From Balanoglossus misakiensis (taxonomy: Eukaryota > Hemichordata), in assembly GCA_040954595.2 (NCBI GenBank), contig CM082586.2:9858001-9922000 (forward strand): a stretch of 64,000 bases of DNA, read 5' to 3'. Under the pieces are notes generated by a model. It did no database searches. It was not told the DNA's origin and saw only the letters and a program-made list of their open reading frames with translations. The position numbers and the translations under genes were made by a program. Shown here piece after piece: positions 14,310 to 28,500 of this stretch (position 1 is the stretch's first letter; each line of letters starts with the position of its first letter).

Positions 14310-17300
14310 CATAGTCTAGTGGAAAACGTTCTTATGCGCATAGGCCTATCTATGTGTTATGCGCATCACAACAGAAATCGGTAAATAAACGAGGCTGTGT
14401 TTGGAAGCAACCATTGACATTTTAGAACTATCTCTCGATCTACAGAGTCTGTAGTGGAAAACTTTCTTATGCACATATGCCTATCTATGTGTTCTGCGCC
14501 TCACAACAGAATTCGGTAAATAAACGAGGCTGTTTGGAAGCAACCATGGAAATTTTACAGCTATCCGTCGATCTACAGAGTCTAGTGGAAAACGTTATAA
14601 TGCGCATAGGCCTATATATGTGTTCTGCGCATCACAACAGAATTTTGTAAACAAACGAGGCTGTGTTTGGAAGCAACCATGGACATTTTAGAACTATCTC
14701 TCGATCTACAGAGTCTATAGTGGAAAACTTTCTTATGCACATATGCCTATCTATGTGTTCTGCGCCTCACAACAGAATTCGGTAAATAAACGAGGCTGTT
14801 TGGAAGCAACCATGGAAATTTTACAACTATCCGTCGATCTACAGAGTCTAGTGGAAAACGTTATTATGCGCATAGGCCTATATATGTGTTCTGCGCATCA
14901 CAACAGAATTTTGTAAACAAACGAGGCTGTGTTTGGAAGCAACCATGGAAATTTTAGAACTATCTCTCGATCTACAGAGTCTAGTGGAAAACTTTATTAT
15001 GCACATATGCCTATCTATGTGTTCTGCGCATCACAACAGAAATCGGTAAATAAACGAGGCTGTTTGGAAGCAACCATGGACATTTTACAACTATCCGTCG
15101 ATCTACAGAGTCTGGTGGAAAACTTTCTTATGCGCATAGGCCTATTACGTGCTCTGCGCCTCACAACAGAATTCGGTAAATAAACGAGGCTGTTTGGAAG
15201 CAACCATGGAAATTTTAGAACTATCCGTCGATCTACAGAGTCTAGTGGAAAAATGTCTTATGCGCATAGGCCTATCATGTGTTCTGCGCCTCACAACAGA
15301 AATCGGTAAATAAACGAGGCTGTTTGGAAGCAACCATGGAAATTGTACAACTATCCGTCGATCTAAAGAGTCTAGTGGAAAACGTTCTTATGCGCATAGG
15401 CCTATCTATGTGTTATGCGCATCACAACAGAAATCGGTAAATAAACGAGGCTGTATTTGGAAGCAACCATGAAATTTTACAACTATCCGTCGATCTACAG
15501 AGTCTGGTGGAAAACTTCCTTATGCGCATAGACCTATTACGTGTTCTGCGCCTCACAACAGAATTCGGTAAATAAACGAGGCTGTTTGGAAGCAACCATG
15601 GACATTGTAGAACTATCCGTCGATCTACAAAGTCTAGTGGAAACGTTCTTATGCGCATAGGCCTATCAATGTGTTATGCGCATCACAACAGAAATCGGTA
15701 AATAAACGAGGCTGTATTTGGAAGCAACCATGAAATTTTACAACTATCCGTCGATCTACAGAGTCTAGTGGAAAAATGTCTCATGCGCATAGGCCTATCA
15801 TGTGTTCTGCGCCTCACAACAGAAATCGGTAAATAAACGAGGCTGTTTGGAAGCAACCATGGAAATTTTACAGCTATCCGTCGATCTACAGAGTCTAGTG
15901 GAAAAATGTCTCATGCGCATAGGCCTATCATGTGTTCTGCGCCTCACAACAGAAATCGGTAAATAAACGAGGCTGTTTGGAAGCAACCATGGAAATTTTA
16001 CAGCTATCCGTCGATCTACAGAGTCTAGTGGAAACGTTCTTATGCGCATAGGCCTATATATGTGTTCTGCGCATCACAACAGAATTTTGTAAACAAACGA
16101 GGCTGTGTTTGGTAGCAACCATGGACATTTTAGAACTATCTCTCGATCTACAGAGTCTATAGTGGAAAACTTTCTTATGCACATATGCCTATCTATGTGT
16201 TCTGCGCCTCACAACAGAATTCGGTAAATAAACGAGGCTGTTTGGAAGCAACCATGGAAATTTTACAACTATCCGTCGATCTACAGAGTCTAGTGGAAAA
16301 CGTTATTATGCGCATAGGCCTATATATGTGTTCTGCGCATCACAACAGAAATCGGTAAATAAACGAGGCTGTGTTTGGAAGCAACCATGGACATTTTAGA
16401 ACTATCTCTCGATCTACAGAGTCTGTAGTGGAAAACTTTCTTATGCACATATGCCTATCTATGTGTTCTGCGCCTCACAACAGAATTCGGTAAATAAACG
16501 AGGCTGTTTGGAAGCAACCATGGAAATTTTACAGCTATCCGTCGATCTACAGAGTCTAGTGGAAAACGTTATTATGCGCATAGGCCTATATATGTGTTCT
16601 GCGCATCACAACAGAATTTTGTAAACAAACGAGGCTGTGTTTGGAAGCAACCATGGACATTTTAGAACTATCTCTCGATCTACATAGTCTATAGTGGAAA
16701 ACTTTCTTATGCACATATGCCTATCTATGTGTTCTGCGCCTCACAACAGAATTCGGTAAATAAACGAGGCTGTTTGGAAGCAACCATGGAAATTTTACAA
16801 CTATCCGTCGATCTACAGAGTCTAGTGGAAAACGTTATTATGCGCATAGGCCTATATATGTGTTCTGCGCATCACAACAGAATTTTGTAAACAAACGAGG
16901 CTGTGTTTGGAAGCAACCATGGAAATTTTAGAACTATCTCTCGATCTACAGAGTCTAGTGGAAAACTTTATTATGCACATATGCCTATCTATGTGTTCTG
17001 CGCATCACAACAGAAATCGGTAAATAAACGAGGCTGTTTGGAAGCAACCATGGAAATTTTACAACTATCCGTCGATCTACAGAGTCTGGTGGAAAACTTT
17101 CTTATGCGCATAGGCCTATTACGTGCTCTGCGCCTCACAACAGAATTCGGTAAATAAACGAGGCTGTTTGGAAGCAACCATGGAAATTTTAGAACTATCC
17201 GTCGATCTACAGAGTCTAGTGGAAAAATGTCTTATGCGCATAGGCCTATCATGTGTTCTGCGCCTCACAACAGAAATCGGTAAATAAACGAGGCTGTTTG

Positions 17301-20300
17301 GAAGCAACCATGGAAATTGTACAACTATCCGTCGATCTACATAGTCTAGTGGAAAACGTTCTTATGCGCATAGGCCTATCTATGTGTTATGCGCATCACA
17401 ACAGAAATCGGTAAATAAACGAGGCTGTGTTTGGAAGCAACCATTGACATTTTAGAACTATCTCTCGATCTACAGAGTCTGTAGTGGAAAACTTTCTTAT
17501 GCACATATGCCTATCTATGTGTTCTGCGCCTCACAACAGAATTCGGTAAATAAACGAGGCTGTTTGGAAGCAACCATGGAAATTTTACAGCTATCCGTCG
17601 ATCTACAGAGTCTAGTGGAAAACGTTATAATGCGCATAGGCCTATATATGTGTTCTGCGCATCACAACAGAATTTTGTAAACAAACGAGGCTGTGTTTGG
17701 AAGCAACCATGGACATTTTAGAACTATCTCTCGATCTACAGAGTCTATAGTGGAAAACTTTCTTATGCACATATGCCTATCTATGTGTTCTGCGCCTCAC
17801 AACAGAATTCGGTAAATAAACGAGGCTGTTTGGAAGCAACCATGGAAATTTTACAACTATCCGTCGATCTACAGAGTCTAGTGGAAAACGTTATTATGCG
17901 CATAGGCCTATATATGTGTTCTGCGCATCACAACAGAATTTTGTAAACAAACGAGGCTGTGTTTGGAAGCAACCATGGAAATTTTAGAACTATCTCTCGA
18001 TCTACAGAGTCTAGTGGAAAACTTTATTATGCACATATGCCTATCTATGTGTTCTGCGCATCACAACAGAAATCGGTAAATAAACGAGGCTGTTTGGAAG
18101 CAACCATGGACATTTTACAACTATCCGTCGATCTACAGAGTCTGGTGGAAAACTTTCTTATGCGCATAGGCCTATTACGTGCTCTGCGCCTCACAACAGA
18201 ATTCGGTAAATAAACGAGGCTGTTTGGAAGCAACCATGGAAATTTTAGAACTATCCGTCGATCTACAGAGTCTAGTGGAAAAATGTCTTATGCGCATAGG
18301 CCTATCATGTGTTCTGCGCCTCACAACAGAAATCGGTAAATAAACGAGGCTGTTTGGAAGCAACCATGGAAATTGTACAACTATCCGTCGATCTAAAGAG
18401 TCTAGTGGAAAACGTTCTTATGCGCATAGGCCTATCTATGTGTTATGCGCATCACAACAGAAATCGGTAAATAAACGAGGCTGTATTTGGAAGCAACCAT
18501 GAAATTTTACAACTATCCGTCGATCTACAGAGTCTGGTGGAAAACTTCCTTATGCGCATAGACCTATTACGTGTTCTGCGCCTCACAACAGAATTCGGTA
18601 AATAAACGAGGCTGTTTGGAAGCAACCATGGACATTGTAGAACTATCCGTCGATCTACAAAGTCTAGTGGAAACGTTCTTATGCGCATAGGCCTATCAAT
18701 GTGTTATGCGCATCACAACAGAAATCGGTAAATAAACGAGGCTGTATTTGGAAGCAACCATGAAATTTTACAACTATCCGTCGATCTACAGAGTCTAGTG
18801 GAAAAATGTCTCATGCGCATAGGCCTATCATGTGTTCTGCGCCTCACAACAGAAATCGGTAAATAAACGAGGCTGTTTGGAAGCAACCATGGAAATTTTA
18901 CAGCTATCCGTCGATCTACAGAGTCTAGTGGAAAAATGTCTCATGCGCATAGGCCTATCATGTGTTCTGCGCCTCACAACAGAAATCGGTAAATAAACGA
19001 GGCTGTTTGGAAGCAACCATGGAAATTTTACAGCTATCCGTCGATCTACAGAGTCTAGTGGAAACGTTCTTATGCGCATAGGCCTATATATGTGTTCTGC
19101 GCATCACAACAGAATTTTGTAAACAAACGAGGCTGTGTTTGGTAGCAACCATGGACATTTTAGAACTATCTCTCGATCTACAGAGTCTATAGTGGAAAAC
19201 TTTCTTATGCACATATGCCTATCTATGTGTTCTGCGCCTCACAACAGAATTCGGTAAATAAACGAGGCTGTTTGGAAGCAACCATGGAAATTTTACAACT
19301 ATCCGTCGATCTACAGAGTCTAGTGGAAAACGTTATTATGCGCATAGGCCTATATATGTGTTCTGCGCATCACAACAGAAATCGGTAAATAAACGAGGCT
19401 GTGTTTGGAAGCAACCATGGACATTTTAGAACTATCTCTCGATCTACAGAGTCTGTAGTGGAAAACTTTCTTATGCACATATGCCTATCTATGTGTTCTG
19501 CGCCTCACAACAGAATTCGGTAAATAAACGAGGCTGTTTGGAAGCAACCATGGAAATTTTACAGCTATCCGTCGATCTACAGAGTCTAGTGGAAAACGTT
19601 ATTATGCGCATAGGCCTATATATGTGTTCTGCGCATCACAACAGAATTTTGTAAACAAACGAGGCTGTGTTTGGAAGCAACCATGGACATTTTAGAACTA
19701 TCTCTCGATCTACATAGTCTATAGTGGAAAACTTTCTTATGCACATATGCCTATCTATGTGTTCTGCGCCTCACAACAGAATTCGGTAAATAAACGAGGC
19801 TGTTTGGAAGCAACCATGGAAATTTTACAACTATCCGTCGATCTACAGAGTCTAGTGGAAAACGTTATTATGCGCATAGGCCTATATATGTGTTCTGCGC
19901 ATCACAACAGAATTTTGTAAACAAACGAGGCTGTGTTTGGAAGCAACCATGGAAATTTTAGAACTATCTCTCGATCTACAGAGTCTAGTGGAAAACTTTA
20001 TTATGCACATATGCCTATCTATGTGTTCTGCGCATCACAACAGAAATCGGTAAATAAACGAGGCTGTTTGGAAGCAACCATGGAAATTTTACAACTATCC
20101 GTCGATCTACAGAGTCTGGTGGAAAACTTTCTTATGCGCATAGGCCTATTACGTGCTCTGCGCCTCACAACAGAATTCGGTAAATAAACGAGGCTGTTTG
20201 GAAGCAACCATGGAAATTTTAGAACTATCCGTCGATCTACAGAGTCTAGTGGAAAAATGTCTTATGCGCATAGGCCTATCATGTGTTCTGCGCCTCACAA

Positions 20301-20369
20301 CAGAAATCGGTAAATAAACGAGGCTGTTTGGAAGCAACCATGGAAATTGTACAACTATCCGTCGATCTA
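14310..20369 (+). repeat. 3030-bp (23-monomer) tandem duplication inside HOR-A
   Basis: Copy 1 is about 14310-17339 and copy 2 about 17340-20369. Copy-specific marks recur 3030 bp apart: CTACATAGTCTATAG at 16681 and 19711, and the whole block set at 14929/17959 and 16903/19933. At the seam, the variants CTACATAGTCTAG and CCATTGACAT appear at about 14310/14411 and again at about 17340/17441. A copy-2 change, GGCTTTATTTGG near 20456, is absent from the other blocks (GGCTGTATTTGG). The duplication overlaps the regular 2.0-2.1 kb HOR-A period, so it is a nested event. Confidence 0.87.
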
Positions 20370-23300
20370 AAGAGTCTAGTGGAAAACGTTCTTATGCGCA
20401 TAGGCCTATCTATGTGTTATGCGCATCACAACAGAAATCGGTAAATAAACGAGGCTTTATTTGGAAGCAACCATGAAATTTTACAACTATCCGTCGATCT
20501 ACAGAGTCTGGTGGAAAACTTCCTTATGCGCATAGACCTATTACGTGTTCTGCGCCTCACAACAGAATTCGGTAAATAAACGAGGCTGTTTGGAAGCAAC
20601 CATGGACATTGTAGAACTATCCGTCGATCTACAAAGTCTAGTGGAAACGTTCTTATGCGCATAGGCCTATCAATGTGTTATGCGCATCACAACAGAAATC
20701 GGTAAATAAACGAGGCTGTATTTGGAAGCAACCATGAAATTTTACAACTATCCGTCGATCTACAGAGTCTAGTGGAAAAATGTCTCATGCGCATAGGCCT
20801 ATCATGTGTTCTGCGCCTCACAACAGAAATCGGTAAATAAACGAGGCTGTTTGGAAGCAACCATGGAAATTTTACAGCTATCCGTCGATCTACAGAGTCT
20901 AGTGGAAAAATGTCTCATGCGCATAGGCCTATCATGTGTTCTGCGCCTCACAACAGAAATCGGTAAATAAACGAGGCTGTTTGGAAGCAACCATGGAAAT
21001 TTTACAGCTATCCGTCGATCTACAGAGTCTAGTGGAAACGTTCTTATGCGCATAGGCCTATATATGTGTTCTGCGCATCACAACAGAATTTTGTAAACAA
21101 ACGAGGCTGTGTTTGGTAGCAACCATGGACATTTTAGAACTATCTCTCGATCTACAGAGTCTATAGTGGAAAACTTTCTTATGCACATATGCCTATCTAT
21201 GTGTTCTGCGCCTCACAACAGAATTCGGTAAATAAACGAGGCTGTTTGGAAGCAACCATGGAAATTTTACAACTATCCGTCGATCTACAGAGTCTAGTGG
21301 AAAACGTTATTATGCGCATAGGCCTATATATGTGTTCTGCGCATCACAACAGAATTTTGTAAACAAACGAGGCTGTTTGGAAGCAACCATGGAAATTTTA
21401 CAGCTATCCGTCGATCTACAGAGTCTAGTGGAAAACGTTCTTATGCGCATAGGCCTATCTATGTGTTATGCGCATCACAACAGAAATCGGTAAATAAACG
21501 AGGCTGTGTTTGGAAGCAACCATGGACATTTTAGAACTATCTCTCGATCTACAGAGTCTGTAGTGGAAAACTTTCTTATGCACATATGCCTATCTATGTG
21601 TTCTGCGCCTCACAACAGAATTCGGTAAATAAACGAGGCTGTTTGGAAGCAACCATGGAAATTTTACAGCTATCCGTCGATCTACAGAGTCTAGTGGAAA
21701 ACGTTATTATGCGCATAGGCCTATATATGTGTTCTGCGCATCACAACAGAATTTTGTAAACAAACGAGGCTGTGTTTGGAAGCAACCATGGACATTTTAG
21801 AACTATCTCTCGATCTACAGAGTCTATAGTGGAAAACTTTCTTATGCACATATGCCTATCTATGTGTTCTGCGCCTCACAACAGAATTCGGTAAATAAAC
21901 GAGGCTGTTTGGAAGCAACCATGGAAATTTTACAACTATCCGTCGATCTACAGAGTCTAGTGGAAAACGTTATTATGCGCATAGGCCTATATATGTGTTC
22001 TGCGCATCACAACAGAATTTTGTAAACAAACGAGGCTGTGTTTGGAAGCAACCATGGAAATTTTAGAACTATCTCTCGATCTACAGAGTCTAGTGGAAAA
22101 CTTTATTATGCACATATGCCTATCTATGTGTTCTGCGCATCACAACAGAAATCGGTAAATAAACGAGGCTGTTTGGAAGCAACCATGGAAATTTTACAAC
22201 TATCCGTCGATCTACAGAGTCTGGTGGAAAACTTTCTTATGCGCATAGGCCTATTACGTGCTCTGCGCCTCACAACAGAATTCGGTAAATAAACGAGGCT
22301 GTTTGGAAGCAACCATGGAAATTTTAGAACTATCCGTCGATCTACAGAGTCTAGTGGAAAAATGTCTTATGCGCATAGGCCTATCATGTGTTCTGCGCCT
22401 CACAACAGAAATCGGTAAATAAACGAGGCTGTTTGGAAGCAACCATGGAAATTGTACAACTATCCGTCGATCTAAAGAGTCTAGTGGAAAACGTTCTTAT
22501 GCGCATAGGCCTATCTATGTGTTATGCGCATCACAACAGAAATCGGTAAATAAACGAGGCTGTATTTGGAAGCAACCATGAAATTTTACAACTATCCGTC
22601 GATCTACAGAGTCTGGTGGAAAACTTCCTTATGCGCATAGACCTATTACGTGTTCTGCGCCTCACAACAGAATTCGGTAAATAAACGAGGCTGTTTGGAA
22701 GCAACCATGGACATTGTAGAACTATCCGTCGATCTACAAAGTCTAGTGGAAACGTTCTTATGCGCATAGGCCTATCAATGTGTTATGCGCATCACAACAG
22801 AAATCGGTAAATAAACGAGGCTGTATTTGGAAGCAACCATGAAATTTTACAACTATCCGTCGATCTACAGAGTCTAGTGGAAAAATGTCTCATGCGCATA
22901 GGCCTATCATGTGTTCTGCGCCTCACAACAGAAATCGGTAAATAAACGAGGCTGTTTGGAAGCAACCATGGAAATTTTACAGCTATCCGTCGATCTACAG
23001 AGTCTAGTGGAAAAATGTCTCATGCGCATAGGCCTATCATGTGTTCTGCGCCTCACAACAGAAATCGGTAAATAAACGAGGCTGTTTGGAAGCAACCATG
23101 GAAATTTTACAGCTATCCGTCGATCTACAGAGTCTAGTGGAAACGTTCTTATGCGCATAGGCCTATATATGTGTTCTGCGCATCACAACAGAATTTTGTA
23201 AACAAACGAGGCTGTGTTTGGTAGCAACCATGGACATTTTAGAACTATCTCTCGATCTACAGAGTCTATAGTGGAAAACTTTCTTATGCACATATGCCTA

Positions 23301-23639
23301 TCTATGTGTTCTGCGCCTCACAACAGAATTCGGTAAATAAACGAGGCTGTTTGGAAGCAACCATGGAAATTTTACAACTATCCGTCGATCTACAGAGTCT
23401 AGTGGAAAACGTTATTATGCGCATAGGCCTATATATGTGTTCTGCGCATCACAACAGAATTTTGTAAACAAACGAGGCTGTGTTTGGAAGCAACCATGGA
23501 CATTTTAGAACTATCTCTCGATCTACAGAGTCTATAGTGGAAAACTTTCTTATGCACATAGGCCTATCAATGTGTTCTGTGCCTCACAACAGAATTCGGT
23601 AAATAAACGAGGCTGTTTGGAAGCAACCATGGAAATTTT

Positions 23640-23700
23640 AGAACTATCCGTCGATCTACAGAGTCTAGTGGAAAACGTTCTTAGGAAGCAACCATGGACA
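23640..23700 (+). repeat. Internally deleted satellite monomer
   Basis: The monomer runs normally to GAAAACGTTCTTA and then jumps directly to GGAAGCAACC at about 23683. It lacks the TGCGCATAGGCC to GTTT segment, roughly 68-70 bp. This is one of the few breaks I saw in monomer register in the array. It explains why the block interval here (1906 bp) is not a whole number of monomers, being 68 bp less than the 1974-bp interval. Confidence 0.9.
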
Positions 23701-25599
23701 TTTTAGAACTATCTCTCGATCTACAGAGTCTATAGTGGAAAACTTTCTTATGCACATATGCCTATCTATGTGTTCTGCGCCTCACAACAGAATTCGGTAA
23801 ATAAACGAGGCTGTTTGGAAGCAACCATGGAAATTTTACAACTATCCGTCGATCTACAGAGTCTAGTGGAAAACGTTATTATGCGCATAGGCCTATATAT
23901 GTGTTCTGCGCATCACAACAGAATTTTGTAAACAAACGAGGCTGTGTTTGGAAGCAACCATGGAAATTTTAGAACTATCTCTCGATCTACAGAGTCTAGT
24001 GGAAAACTTTATTATGCACATATGCCTATCTATGTGTTCTGCGCATCACAACAGAAATCGGTAAATAAACGAGGCTGTTTGGAAGCAACCATGGAAATTT
24101 TACAACTATCCGTCGATCTACAGAGTCTGGTGGAAAACTTTCTTATGCGCATAGGCCTATTACGTGCTCTGCGCCTCACAACAGAATTCGGTAAATAAAC
24201 GAGGCTGTTTGGAAGCAACCATGGAAATTTTAGAACTATCCGTCGATCTACAGAGTCTAGTGGAAAAATGTCTTATGCGCATAGGCCTATCATGTGTTCT
24301 GCGCCTCACAACAGAAATCGGTAAATAAACGAGGCTGTTTGGAAGCAACCATGGAAATTGTACAACTATCCGTCGATCTAAAGAGTCTAGTGGAAAACGT
24401 TCTTATGCGCATAGGCCTATCTATGTGTTATGCGCATCACAACAGAAATCGGTAAATAAACGAGGCTGTATTTGGAAGCAACCATGAAATTTTACAACTA
24501 TCCGTCGATCTACAGAGTCTGGTGGAAAACTTCCTTATGCGCATAGACCTATTACGTGTTCTGCGCCTCACAACAGAATTCGGTAAATAAACGAGGCTGT
24601 TTGGAAGCAACCATGGACATTGTAGAACTATCCGTCGATCTACAAAGTCTAGTGGAAACGTTCTTATGCGCATAGGCCTATCAATGTGTTATGCGCATCA
24701 CAACAGAAATCGGTAAATAAACGAGGCTGTATTTGGAAGCAACCATGAAATTTTACAACTATCCGTCGATCTACAGAGTCTAGTGGAAAAATGTCTCATG
24801 CGCATAGGCCTATCATGTGTTCTGCGCCTCACAACAGAAATCGGTAAATAAACGAGGCTGTTTGGAAGCAACCATGGAAATTTTACAGCTATCCGTCGAT
24901 CTACAGAGTCTAGTGGAAAAATGTCTCATGCGCATAGGCCTATCATGTGTTCTGCGCCTCACAACAGAAATCGGTAAATAAACGAGGCTGTTTGGAAGCA
25001 ACCATGGAAATTTTACAGCTATCCGTCGATCTACAGAGTCTAGTGGAAACGTTCTTATGCGCATAGGCCTATATATGTGTTCTGCGCATCACAACAGAAT
25101 TTTGTAAACAAACGAGGCTGTGTTTGGTAGCAACCATGGACATTTTAGAACTATCTCTCGATCTACAGAGTCTATAGTGGAAAACTTTCTTATGCACATA
25201 TGCCTATCTATGTGTTCTGCGCCTCACAACAGAATTCGGTAAATAAACGAGGCTGTTTGGAAGCAACCATGGAAATTTTACAACTATCCGTCGATCTACA
25301 GAGTCTAGTGGAAAACGTTATTATGCGCATAGGCCTATATATGTGTTCTGCGCATCACAACAGAATTTTGTAAACAAACGAGGCTGTGTTTGGAAGCAAC
25401 CATGGACATTTTAGAACTATCTCTCGATCTACAGAGTCTATAGTGGAAAACTTTCTTATGCACATAGGCCTATCAATGTGTTCTGTGCCTCACAACAGAA
25501 TTCGGTAAATAAACGAGGCTGTTTGGAAGCAACCATGGAAATTTTAGAACTATCCGTCGATCTACAGAGTCTAGTGGAAAACGTTCTTATGCGCATAGG

Positions 25600-28500
25600 C
25601 CTATATATGTGTTCTGCGCATCACAACAGAATTTTGTAAACAAACGAGGCTGTGTTTGGAAGCAACCATGGAAATTTTAGAACTATCTCTCGATGTACAG
25701 AGTCTATAGTGGAAAACTTTCTTATGCACATATGCCTATCTATGTGTTCTGCGCCTCAAAACAGAATTCCGTCAATAAACGAGGCTGTTTGGAAGCAACC
25801 ATGGACATTTTAGAACTATTCGTCGATCTACGGAGTCTAGTGGAAAACTTTCTTATGCGCATAGGCATATGTATGTGTTCTACGCATCACAACAGAATTC
25901 GGTAAATAAACGAGGCTGTTTGGAAACAACCATGGAAATTTTTGAACTATCCGTTGATCTAAAGTTGAAAAGTTTTTTATGCGCATAGGCCTATCTATGT
26001 GTTCTGCGCCTCACAACAGAAATCGGTAAATAAACGAGGCTGTTTGGAAGCAACCATGGAAATTTTACAACTATCTCTCGATCTACAGAGTCTATAGTGG
26101 AAAACTTTCTTATTCACATATGCCTATCTATGTGTTCTGCGCCTCAAAACAGAATTCCGCAAATAAACGAGGCTGTTTGGAAGCAAACATGGAAGTTTTA
26201 GAACTATCTCTGGATCTACAGTGTATAGTGGAAAACGTTCATATGCGCACAGGCCTATCTATGTGTTCTGCGCATCACAACAGAATTTTGTAAACAATCG
26301 AGGATGTGTTTGGAAGAAATCATGGAAATTTTAGAACTATCCGTCGATCTACAGAGTCTAGTGGGAAACTTTCTTATGCGCATAGGCATATGTATGTGTT
26401 CAGCGCATCACAACAGAATTTTGTAAATGAACGAGGCTGTGTTTGGAAACAACCATGGAACTTTTACAACTATCCGTCGATCTACGGAGTCTGGTGGAAA
26501 ACTTTCTTATGCGCATAGGCCTATTGCGTGCTCTGCGCCTCACAACAGAATTCGGTAAATAAACGAGGCTGTTTGGAAGCAACCATGGAAATTTTAGAAC
26601 TATCCGTCGATCTACAGAGTCTGGTGGAAAACTTCCTTATGCGCATAGACCTATTACGTGTTCTGCGCCTCACAACAGAATTCGGTAAATAAACGATGCT
26701 GTTTGGAAGCAACCATGGAAATTGTACAACTATCCGTCGATCTACAGAGTCTAGTGGAAAACGTTCTTATGCGCATAGGCCTATCTATGTGTTATGCGCA
26801 TCACAACAGAAATCGGTAAATAAACGAGGCTGTGTTTGGAAGCAACCATGGACATTTTAGAACTATCTCTCGATCTACAGAGTCTATAGTGGAAAACTTT
26901 CTTATGCACATATGCCTATCTATGTGTTCTGCGCCTCACAACAGAAATCGGTAAATAAACGAGGCTGTTTAAAAGCAACCATGGAAATTTTACAGCTATC
27001 CGTCGATCTACAGAGTCTAGTGGAAACGTTCTTATGCGCATAGGCCTATATATGTGTTCTGCGCATCATAACAGAATTTTGTAAACAAACGAGGCTGTGT
27101 TTGGGAGCAACCATGGACATTTTAGAACTATCTCTCGATCTACAGAGTCTATAGTGGAAAACTTTCTTATGCACATATGCCTATCTATGTGTTCTGCGCC
27201 TCACAACAGAAATCGGTAAATAAACGAGGCTGTTTAAAAGCAACCATGGAAATTTTACAGCTATCCGTCGATCTACAGAGTCTAGTGGAAACGTTCTTAT
27301 GCGCATAGGCCTATATATGTGTTCTGCGCATCACAACAGAATTTTGTAAACAAACGAGGCTGTGTTTGGAAGCAACCATGGACATTTTAGAACTATCTCT
27401 CGATCTATAGAGTCTATGGTGGAAAACTTTCTTATGCACATATGCCTATCTATGTGTTCTGCGCCTCACAACAGAATTCGGTAAATAAACGAGGCTGTTT
27501 GGAAGCAACCATGGAAATTTTACAGCTATCCGTCGATCTACAGAGTCTAGTGGAAACGTTCTGATGCGCATAGGCCTATATATGTGTTCTGCGCATCACA
27601 ACAGAATTTTGTAAACAAACGAGGCTGTGTTTGGAAGCAACCATGGACATTTTAGAACTATCTCTCGATCTACAGAGTCTAGTGGAAAACTTTATTATGC
27701 ACATATGCCTATCTATGTGTTCTGCGCATCACAACAGAAATCGGTAAATAAACGAGGCTGTTTGGAAGCAACCATGGAAATTGTACAACTATCCGTCGAT
27801 CTACAGAGTCTGGTGGAAAACTTTCTTATGCGCATAGGCCTATTACGTGCTCTGCGCCTCACAACAGAATTCGGTAAATAAACGAGGCTGTTTGGAAGCA
27901 ACCATGGAAATTTTAGAACTATCCGTCGATCTACAGAGTCTAGTGGAAAAATGTCTTATGCGCATAGGCCTATCATGTGTTCTGCGCCTCACAACAGAAA
28001 TCGGTAAATAAACGAGGCTGTTTGGAAGCAACCATGGAAATTGTACAACTATCCGTCGATCTACAGAGTCTAGTGTAAAACGTTCTTATGCGCATAGGCC
28101 TATCTATGTGTTATGCGCATCACAACAGAAATCGGTAAATAAACGAGGCTGTATTTGGAAGCAACCATGAAATTTTACAGCTATCCGTCGATCTACAGAG
28201 TCTAGTGGAAACGTTCTTATGCGCATAGGCCTATATATGTGTTCTGCGCATCACAACAGAATTTTGTAAACAAACGAGGCTGTGTTTGGTAGCAACCATG
28301 GACATTTTAGAACTATCTCTCGATGTACAGAGTCTATAGTGGAAAACTTTCTTATGCACATATGCCTATCTATGTGTTCTGCGCCTCACAACAGAATTCG
28401 GTAAATAAACGAGGCTGTTTGGAAGCAACCATGGAAATTTTACAACTATCCGTCGATCTACAGAGTCTAGTGGAAAACGTTATTATGCGCATAGGCCTAT

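Larger units (their letters stand above)
8750..25600 (+). repeat. Higher-order repeat zone HOR-A
   Basis: A recognisable multi-monomer block recurs with starts near 9009, 10196, 11638, 12825, 14929, 16903, 17959, 19933, 22038 and 23944. It has TCTAGTGGAAAACTTTATTATG, here read as TTTATTATGCACATATGCC, then a TTACGTGCTCTG monomer, then a GAAAAATGTC monomer. Intervals are 1187, 1442, 1187, 2104, 1974, 1056, 1974, 2105 and 1906 bp. All but the last are close to whole numbers of monomers. Blocks starting at 10196, 12825, 14929, 17959, 19933, 22038 and 23944 share the same following monomers for at least 1.1 kb. Copies are nearly identical, so this zone has been homogenised more strongly than its flanks. 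Confidence 0.9.
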
